Assembly (NCBI GenBank): GCA_016179945.1
Contig: JACPCE010000006.1
Span: forward strand, 1-37,045
Length of the DNA: 37,045 nt
Source: Candidatus Woesearchaeota archaeon
GTDB lineage: Archaea > Nanobdellota > Nanobdellia > SCGC-AAA011-G17 > GW2011-AR18
Direction of reading: 5' to 3'
Of this stretch, positions 32,963 through 37,045 are shown one piece after another. Every line of letters starts with the position of its first letter. Positions within the stretch are counted from its first letter, which is position 1. The position numbers and the translations under genes were made by a program. The notes under the pieces are model-generated. The model ran no database searches. It saw only the letters and a list, made by a program, of their open reading frames with translations, and had not been told where the DNA came from.

Positions 32963-33529
32963 GTGCTAAATAAATCAGATTTTGAACAGATAAGAAAGGA
33001 AATGCGAGATTTTGAAGTTAAAAGAGAAGAAACTATAACAGCTTCAAGAGAAATAATAAATCTATCAAAACAAATTATTTACTCTGTACATAGAAATGAC
33101 TTGGAAAATGCAAATAAATTAATAAAAGATATAAAAAATAAAATAAAATTATTAGACAGAAGAAAAAACTATGATACAGGAATAAGTTTAGTCGCTTTTC
33201 AAGAATATGTGGAAGCCATAACATTCTATGAATTAATAAAAAATAATAAATTGCCTACAAAAAAAGACCTAGATGTAGAGCTTGAAGCTTATTTAAGTGG
33301 TTTAGCTGACTTAACAGGAGAACTTGGAAGAAAAGCAGTCCATGATTCTATAAAGAAGGACTTTAAAAGTGTATTAAGAATTAAGGAAATAGTTGAAGAT
33401 ATATATGGTGAATTTTTGAAATTTGATTTAAGAAATGGTGAACTAAGAAAAAAATCAGATTCAATAAAATGGAATTTAAACAAGTTAGAAGATATGGTAT
33501 TCAGCCTACAATTAAATTCTAGAATATAA
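32963..33529 (+). CDS. Translin family RNA-binding protein
   Basis: This 188-residue all-helical protein matches archaeal translin: EKREETITASREIINLSKQI-like N-terminal helix (REMRDFEVKREETITASREI), VAFQEYVEAITFYELIKNNK near 75-95, LEAYLSGLADLTGELGRKAV near 106-126 and a C-terminal DSIKWNLNKLEDMVFSLQ. Translin forms octamers that bind and, with its paralogue, cut small RNAs and tRNA pieces. The start is GTG. It ends exactly against the MinD-like gene on the other strand, with no intergenic base. Confidence 0.88.
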   Translation: MLNKSDFEQIRKEMRDFEVKREETITASREIINLSKQIIYSVHRNDLENANKLIKDIKNKIKLLDRRKNYDTGISLVAFQEYVEAITFYELIKNNKLPTKKDLDVELEAYLSGLADLTGELGRKAVHDSIKKDFKSVLRIKEIVEDIYGEFLKFDLRNGELRKKSDSIKWNLNKLEDMVFSLQLNSRI

Positions 33530-34351
33530 TTATTTATAATAAGCTAATCCTTTGCTCCATTTATGAGTTTTTAATTTGGCAAAATCATCCTTTAGGTATC
33601 CAAGAATTTTAGTATGAAATTTAGGTTCACCATATGGAAGGCTTAACATTTTTGAAGCTATTTTTTTGTAAGCCAAAGAAACATCTGAATTAGGGTTCAA
33701 CATTGTTGCAGGCTTTACTTTGCTTAAGGCTTCCAAAACCCTGACATTGTCATTAATAACTCCAACTAAAGGAATGCCACTTAATCTTTCCATATCAGCA
33801 GATTTTAATTCATAGTTCTTACTTCTAACTTTATTTAAAATTAAACCATTAATGTTCATCTTCTTATCCCTGGCTAATTTTACAGCCCTCAATGTTGTTC
33901 CTAAAGTAGGCAAGTCAGGAGTGCTAACAACATATAATTCATCAGATGCTACAATAGTTGATAATAATTCATTATTCAATGTTGGAGAAGAATCTAATAA
34001 AACAACATCATAATGATTTTTCAATTGATTGACTTTTTCCTTAAGCTTCATGTAGTTAGCATTAGAATTAAAACCATTACCCATACCACCAGGAAGAACA
34101 TGAAAACCAAATTCATGCTCATGTATTACATCACTGAGCTTTACTTTACCATTTAGTAAGTCAAATATAGAATATTTATTATTAGCAGCACCAAGATGCA
34201 AAGCAACATTAGGTGAAGAAAAATTAGCATCAACAACAACAACTTTTTTACCAAAATCATTAGCTAATACATGGGCTAAATTTATTACAGAAGTTGTTTT
34301 TCCAACACCGCCTTTTATTGATATTATACCTATTGATTTACCTTTAACCAA
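33530..34351 (-). CDS. MinD/ParA-like P-loop ATPase
   Basis: A 273-residue deviant Walker A ATPase: IISIKGGVGKTTSVINLAH (10-28), VVVDANFSSPNVALHLG (switch I), DVVLLDSSPTLNNE (Walker B, switch II) and LNKVRSKNYELKS near the base-binding part. A C-terminal extension ends KWSKGLAYYK without the clear MinD amphipathic helix, so it is a general MinD/ParA relative. The start is TTG at 34351, supported by AGAGGTG 6 nt upstream. It is in the same direction as the PAS-HTH gene 89 bp upstream. Confidence 0.85.
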   Translation of the reverse strand: MVKGKSIGIISIKGGVGKTTSVINLAHVLANDFGKKVVVVDANFSSPNVALHLGAANNKYSIFDLLNGKVKLSDVIHEHEFGFHVLPGGMGNGFNSNANYMKLKEKVNQLKNHYDVVLLDSSPTLNNELLSTIVASDELYVVSTPDLPTLGTTLRAVKLARDKKMNINGLILNKVRSKNYELKSADMERLSGIPLVGVINDNVRVLEALSKVKPATMLNPNSDVSLAYKKIASKMLSLPYGEPKFHTKILGYLKDDFAKLKTHKWSKGLAYYK

Positions 34352-34357
34352 TATCTA

Positions 34358-34364
34358 CACCTCT
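34358..34364 (-). promoter_or_regulatory. Ribosome-binding site for the TTG-started MinD-like gene
   Basis: The minus strand reads AGAGGTG 6 nt before TTG 34351. It decides a non-ATG start. Confidence 0.6.
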
Positions 34365-34439
34365 TTAAATTACTTTTAATACAATTTTATTCCTTATTTG
34401 GGATTTATTAAACTTTTCATTATTGGCATTAAGCATCAT
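34365..34439 (-). CDS. Possible 24-residue linking ORF between PAS-HTH and MinD-like genes
   Basis: ATG-ATG begins one base after the PAS-HTH stop and the frame ends just before the MinD ribosome-binding site. The peptide, MMLNANNEKFNKSQIRNKIV plus four residues, has no recognisable feature. The tight spacing hints at coupling, but an AT-rich spacer would often contain such an ORF. Confidence 0.2.
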   Translation of the reverse strand: MMLNANNEKFNKSQIRNKIVLKVI

Positions 34440-34440
34440 G

Positions 34441-35106
34441 TTATTGTTTCTCTTCCTTTTTAAAATACTTCTCATAATTCTCTTTTTTTATTTGATTGTT
34501 ATAGCTCTTTCCATTATTTGTAAGTTCAAATATTCTAACATATTCAGAGCTAAATATCTCAATTACCAACTTCTTACCTATTAAAAAAGTCAGATGCTTT
34601 TCAACAGTCCTCCAATTAATTCCTGAATCAGTAGATATTTGATTTATTGTTTTTTTTTCATTGCCTACTGTTAACAAAATCAAATCCCTTATAACATTAA
34701 AAGTCCTTTTTGATTCTCTTGAACCTAGATCTATATCAAAAGATAAATAATTTGTATTCTTTAGTAAATCCATTCTTTGTATTATAATAGAAACTCCAAC
34801 TACAAAATCACCATTAAACAAAGGCGAAGTATTAAAAATTAAATCAAGTTCTTTTCCATATTTATCTTGCTTCTGTGTTCTAAAATTAAGTGATTGTCCA
34901 GATTTTGCCTTGTCAATTATTGTTTGAATTTCGTAGCTTAAACTATTTTTTATAAATGGAATAAATTTTCCAATTGCTTCTCTTTCTGTATATCCAAACA
35001 AACTTTCAGCCCCATTATTCCAAAGAGTGACATTGCCTTGTAAATCTGTTGCAATTATAACTTCATTAGAATTTCTTATTACATTCAAAATTAAGTTTTC
35101 ATCCAT
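34441..35106 (-). CDS. PAS-domain transcription regulator with winged helix
   Basis: A 221-residue sensor-regulator. Residues 5-115 are a PAS domain (EVIIATDLQGNVTLWNNGAE; LFGYTEREAIGK; GVSIIIQRMD). Residues 130-205 are a winged helix with TINQISTDSGINWRTVEKHL and GKKLVIEIFSSEYVRIFELT. The tail is Lys-rich. A ligand or redox-sensitive regulator is likely, but no cofactor residue is visible. An SD-like GAGGTGA precedes the ATG, whose first base overlaps the stop of a 25-codon upstream ORF. Downstream lies the MinD-like gene, probably in the same unit. Confidence 0.78.
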   Translation of the reverse strand: MDENLILNVIRNSNEVIIATDLQGNVTLWNNGAESLFGYTEREAIGKFIPFIKNSLSYEIQTIIDKAKSGQSLNFRTQKQDKYGKELDLIFNTSPLFNGDFVVGVSIIIQRMDLLKNTNYLSFDIDLGSRESKRTFNVIRDLILLTVGNEKKTINQISTDSGINWRTVEKHLTFLIGKKLVIEIFSSEYVRIFELTNNGKSYNNQIKKENYEKYFKKEEKQ

Positions 35107-35183
35107 TAAAAAATATCACCTCTATTTAATAGATAAAAAAAAGAATTAGCTACATTAAATGCAAGACTATTTTCAGCACCCAT
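35106..35183 (-). CDS. 25-residue upstream ORF coupled to the PAS-HTH gene
   Basis: A frame starting ATG 35183 (MGAENSLAFNVANSFFYLLN and then RGDIF) ends in TAATG, where the stop shares bases with the PAS-HTH start. The ribosome-binding site of PAS-HTH is inside it. A TATA-like TTTATATA lies about 27-34 nt before its ATG. It may act as a leader peptide that couples translation. The rest of the 151-bp interval to the HIT gene is AT-rich with no further gene seen. Confidence 0.4.
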   Translation of the reverse strand: MGAENSLAFNVANSFFYLLNRGDIF

Positions 35184-35257
35184 TTTTAATATTTATACAT
35201 AGAAAACTCTATATAAATATTTCTTTTATGCTTAAATTGATGTTATTTTAGTAGCTA

Positions 35258-35635
35258 TTAGCCTTTATATTTTAGAATATTTCTTATACCGCCAGCAGGA
35301 TTAATAACATCACCATTATATCTTGGAATTAAATGCAAAATTAAGTGTTCAACAGTCCTACCTGCAGATTTTCCTTCATTTACTCCAATATTATAGCCAT
35401 TAGGTGAGAATTGGTCATCTAAACTCTTTTTTAACTCTTTAATTAAATGAAACAAATCTAAAGATTCTTCGTCACTTAAGTCAAAAAAAGATATTACATG
35501 CCTCTTAGCAATAATCAAACAATGCCCTAAATTTACTGGGCTTATATCATATATTGTATAAAAAGATTTACTTTGTTTAAGAATTATTGTTCTATCACTT
35601 ATTAATCTACAAAATAAACATTCATTCTCTTTCAT
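35258..35635 (-). CDS. HIT-family protein lacking the catalytic histidine
   Basis: This 125-residue protein has HIT-family landmarks: CLFC (6-9), the strand IYDISPVNLGHCLIIAKRH near 28-46, GYNIGVNEGKSAGRTV (80-95) and HLIPRYNGDV. The HxHxH motif normally carries the nucleophilic His in the middle; here it reads H97-L-I99-L-H101, with Ile at that place. The flanking sequence is otherwise well kept, so the frame is right. HIT proteins hydrolyse nucleotide phosphoramidates or dinucleoside polyphosphates; this one may only bind nucleotides. Co-directional with the antitoxin-like gene, 35 bp downstream of it. Confidence 0.85.
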   Translation of the reverse strand: MKENECLFCRLISDRTIILKQSKSFYTIYDISPVNLGHCLIIAKRHVISFFDLSDEESLDLFHLIKELKKSLDDQFSPNGYNIGVNEGKSAGRTVEHLILHLIPRYNGDVINPAGGIRNILKYKG

Positions 35636-35670
35636 ATAAATTCTATAAATTATTAAGTTTAAATAAATTA

Positions 35671-36066
35671 CTAAACATTAACCTTAACAAAAAATTCATC
35701 AGAAGACAAAACTTTAATGTCAGCAGTAATACCTTTGTGCCAATTTTTAGTTATTTCTTTAGGAAATCTTAAGAAAAATGTCTTTCCATCAAAATTCACA
35801 GCTCTTTCAATTTCTATAACTCTTTTATTAAGCATTTTCTTCATAGACAACAATGTATCAAATTTTTCAGCTTGTTTACTATCAAGATATTCTTCTTTAC
35901 ATTTAGGGCATTTCCATACTTCATAGTTAAATATAGCACTACCTAACCTCATTTTCTTTATTATTTCTATTGCTTTTCTTCCATGACAAAAAACAGGTTT
36001 TTCAAATGCATCTCTAGCTATATTAAATTTTACTTCTCCAATTATATCTTTCTCAGTTACTCTCAT
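35671..36066 (-). CDS. Candidate antitoxin: zinc-ribbon plus AbrB-like domain
   Basis: A 131-residue protein from ATG 36066 (MRVTEKDIIG). Near the start lies VFCHGRKAI, followed 26 residues later by WKCPKCKEEY; Cys/His pairs of this type form a zinc ribbon as in YgiT/MqsA-like antitoxins. The C-terminal 45 residues (TFFLRFPKEITKNWHKGITA; FFVKVNV) look like a SpoVT/AbrB swapped-hairpin DNA-binding domain. The ATG overlaps the upstream stop as ATGA, which decides this start over the one 10 codons earlier. The order toxin then antitoxin suits a BrnT-type module. Confidence 0.6.
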   Translation of the reverse strand: MRVTEKDIIGEVKFNIARDAFEKPVFCHGRKAIEIIKKMRLGSAIFNYEVWKCPKCKEEYLDSKQAEKFDTLLSMKKMLNKRVIEIERAVNFDGKTFFLRFPKEITKNWHKGITADIKVLSSDEFFVKVNV

Positions 36067-36326
36067 TTTTTCCTTCTGTATAGTCTTACTTGCCATTTTG
36101 AACTTGGATATGCAGTTACTATTCTAGCACGCTTTCCAATTTTCTTTAATATAACAGTTATATGCCTATTATATTTTCCTATGCACATATATTTATTATT
36201 CCCAGACTTAAAGTAAATTGGATCGTCATAAAATATTGTTTGTTTAATTTCTATAATTTCTACACTATGTTTATGAAATATCTTGTTTTTTGTATTCTTG
36301 CCAATATCCAATGCTTCTATATTCAT
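36063..36326 (-). CDS. Candidate BrnT-like ribonuclease toxin
   Basis: An 87-residue basic protein. HKHSVEIIEIKQTIFYDDPI near 18-37, KYMCIGKYNRHITVILKK near 45-62 and RARIVTAYPSSKWQVRLYRR near 66-85 follow the BrnT/RelE-like pattern (KHxVxxxEaxxvf.DP; G....R.l.V.y...; RiisAR.As..Er..Y). A final basic YRRKK is common to these RNase toxins. It lies just upstream of, and overlaps by 4 bp, a zinc-ribbon/AbrB protein that could neutralise and co-repress it. A palindrome covering the TATA box precedes it. The fold is called by eye. Confidence 0.55.
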   Translation of the reverse strand: MNIEALDIGKNTKNKIFHKHSVEIIEIKQTIFYDDPIYFKSGNNKYMCIGKYNRHITVILKKIGKRARIVTAYPSSKWQVRLYRRKK

Positions 36327-36340
36327 TTACTAATTGTCCC

Positions 36341-36362
36341 ATAGTACGATTTAAAGTACTAT
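36341..36362. promoter_or_regulatory. Palindromic operator over the TATA box of the toxin-antitoxin pair
   Basis: ATAGTAC-gatttaaa-GTACTAT, a perfect 7-bp inverted repeat with an 8-bp spacer. On the minus strand the spacer reads TTTAAATC and forms the TATA-like element 24-29 nt before the toxin ATG. Binding here would block transcription, as expected for autorepression. Confidence 0.55.
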
Positions 36363-36380
36363 TAATTAAAATACTTTTCG

Positions 36381-36412
36381 TTAGTAATTGGATTCAAAGT
36401 TTAAATTACTAA
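36381..36412. repeat. 9-bp inverted repeat TTAGTAATT...AATTACTAA
   Basis: The perfect inverted repeat has arms at 36381-36389 and 36404-36412 and a 14-nt spacer. A third, partial copy (TTACTAATT) lies next to the toxin start, near 36328. It lies between the toxin promoter and the alaX promoter and could be a second regulatory site. The rest of the 167-bp interval shows only AT-rich promoter DNA. Confidence 0.4.
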
Positions 36413-36463
36413 TCTAAAAATTATTGAAAATCTTCAAAAAAACAATGAATAATCTTTAACAAA

Positions 36464-36474
36464 CTTTTTAAATA
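36464..36474 (+). promoter_or_regulatory. TATA-like box of the alaX gene
   Basis: CTTTTTAAATA lies 20-30 nt before ATG 36494, the same 11-mer and spacing as at 6464-6474. Confidence 0.5.
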
Positions 36475-36493
36475 TTGTCTTAGTAACAAGTTC

Positions 36494-37045
36494 ATGCAAG
36501 AAGGATTATATTTAAAAGACTGTTACTTAAAAGAATTTGATGCAGTAGTAGAAAGTGTAAAAGATAATAAATATATAATTCTAGATCAGACAGCATTCTA
36601 CCCAGTAAGTGGTGGTCAACCAAATGATACAGGTAAAATAATCCACAATAATCAAGAATATAATGTTGTTTTTGTTGGTAAATTTGACACTAAAATTTCT
36701 CATGAAGTTGATAAAGAAGGTTTAAAGGAAGGGGATAAAGTTCATTGTATTATCAACTGGGAAAGAAGATATAAATTAATGAGAATGCATACAGCAGCAC
36801 ATATTTTAGATAGTGTGATTCACAAAGAAAGTGGTGCTATGTTTACAGGAAATCAATTAGGTGAGGATCAAAGTAGACTAGATTTCAATCTTGAAAAGTT
36901 CGACAGAGAAAGAATGAAAAGTTACATTGAAATGGCAAACGAAGAAATAAGGAAAAATAAAGATGTAAAAATAAGCTTTATGCCAAAAGAAGAAGCTTCA
37001 AAAATGTCAATGCTTTTAGACTGGGATTATGGAGATATGAAAGAA
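36494..37045 (+). CDS. alaX: AlaX-type alanyl-tRNA editing protein (partial)
   Basis: The first 184 codons of a gene running off the right edge. LDQTAFYPVSGGQPNDTG near 34-51 and MRMHTAAHILDSVI near 97-110 (zinc-binding HxxxH) are the signatures of the AlaRS editing domain family. AlaX proteins remove Ser (or Gly) from mischarged tRNA-Ala in trans. The sequence starts directly with the beta-barrel, so it is AlaX rather than AlaRS, which would have a catalytic domain first. The second CxxxH zinc pair would lie beyond the window. Confidence 0.88.
   Translation, partial: MQEGLYLKDCYLKEFDAVVESVKDNKYIILDQTAFYPVSGGQPNDTGKIIHNNQEYNVVFVGKFDTKISHEVDKEGLKEGDKVHCIINWERRYKLMRMHTAAHILDSVIHKESGAMFTGNQLGEDQSRLDFNLEKFDRERMKSYIEMANEEIRKNKDVKISFMPKEEASKMSMLLDWDYGDMKE

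Noticed and set aside
1-37045. CRISPR arrays, insertion sequences, transposase or integrase genes
   Set aside because: I saw no regularly spaced repeats, no terminal inverted repeats around a transposase-like gene and no recombinase motifs.

Overview
The window reads as a piece of a small, AT-rich, tightly packed archaeal genome. The informational genes are archaeal: eL18, an archaeal-type GluRS and TyrRS, an Ogg2-type 8-oxoguanine glycosylase, translin, TrmB-like regulators and a TFIIB-like cyclin repeat. The tRNA-Leu appears to carry bulge-helix-bulge introns. Many genes have a TATA-like box 20-31 nt before the start codon and no ribosome-binding site, which suggests leaderless transcripts; a few (rpiB, the MinD-like gene, the PAS-HTH gene) have a clear GAGGTG-type site. 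The metabolism is sparse and fermentative, and several families (phosphoketolase, short acetate kinase, DUF4346-like protein, glycogen debranching enzyme) fit a DPANN archaeon of the Woesearchaeota/Pacearchaeota kind. That placement is inference.

Layout. 1-4740: SbcD-like phosphoesterase, DJ-1/PfpI and Toprim proteins, a CDP-alcohol phosphatidyltransferase, eL18, a tRNA-Leu with apparent D-loop and T-loop introns and an AAG anticodon, and a multi-HTH protein. 4846-10000: GluRS whose C-terminal end is cut off by a deletion/frameshift, a single TFIIB-like repeat, a Cys-rich WH-motif protein, a DUF4346-like protein, a TraB-like unknown, and TyrRS fused to a YbaK-type deacylase domain. 10013-16910: a membrane/TPR/kinase-like protein, a TrmB-family regulator divergent from a SWIM-type zinc protein, a polyprenol/diacylglycerol kinase-like membrane protein, and an M16 peptidase. 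17149-20923: DNA polymerase X with PHP domain, an AAA_28-like P-loop protein, then Ogg2 and a DnaQ-like exonuclease in a 4-bp-overlap pair.

20903-23313 is the strongest candidate for an undescribed system. An HTH/PLD-like regulator is divergent from a two-gene operon of a reverse transcriptase (motif C reads WIDD) and an HExxH metallopeptidase, followed one base later by a 27-residue P-loop-like micro-ORF. There is no room upstream of the RT for a retron-type RNA.

23345-32062: a glycogen debranching enzyme with a TPR/SCP2-like partner, then a four-gene phosphoketolase module (rpiB with an apparent AUU start, rpe, ackA, xfp) that would turn ribose-5-phosphate into glyceraldehyde-3-phosphate, acetate and ATP. 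32163-37045: a coiled-coil protein, translin, a MinD-like ATPase with a PAS-HTH regulator, a HIT protein lacking the catalytic histidine, a candidate BrnT-like toxin with a zinc-ribbon/AbrB antitoxin under an operator-like palindrome, and an AlaX editing protein running off the right edge.

All family names come from reading motifs by eye; no database search was run.
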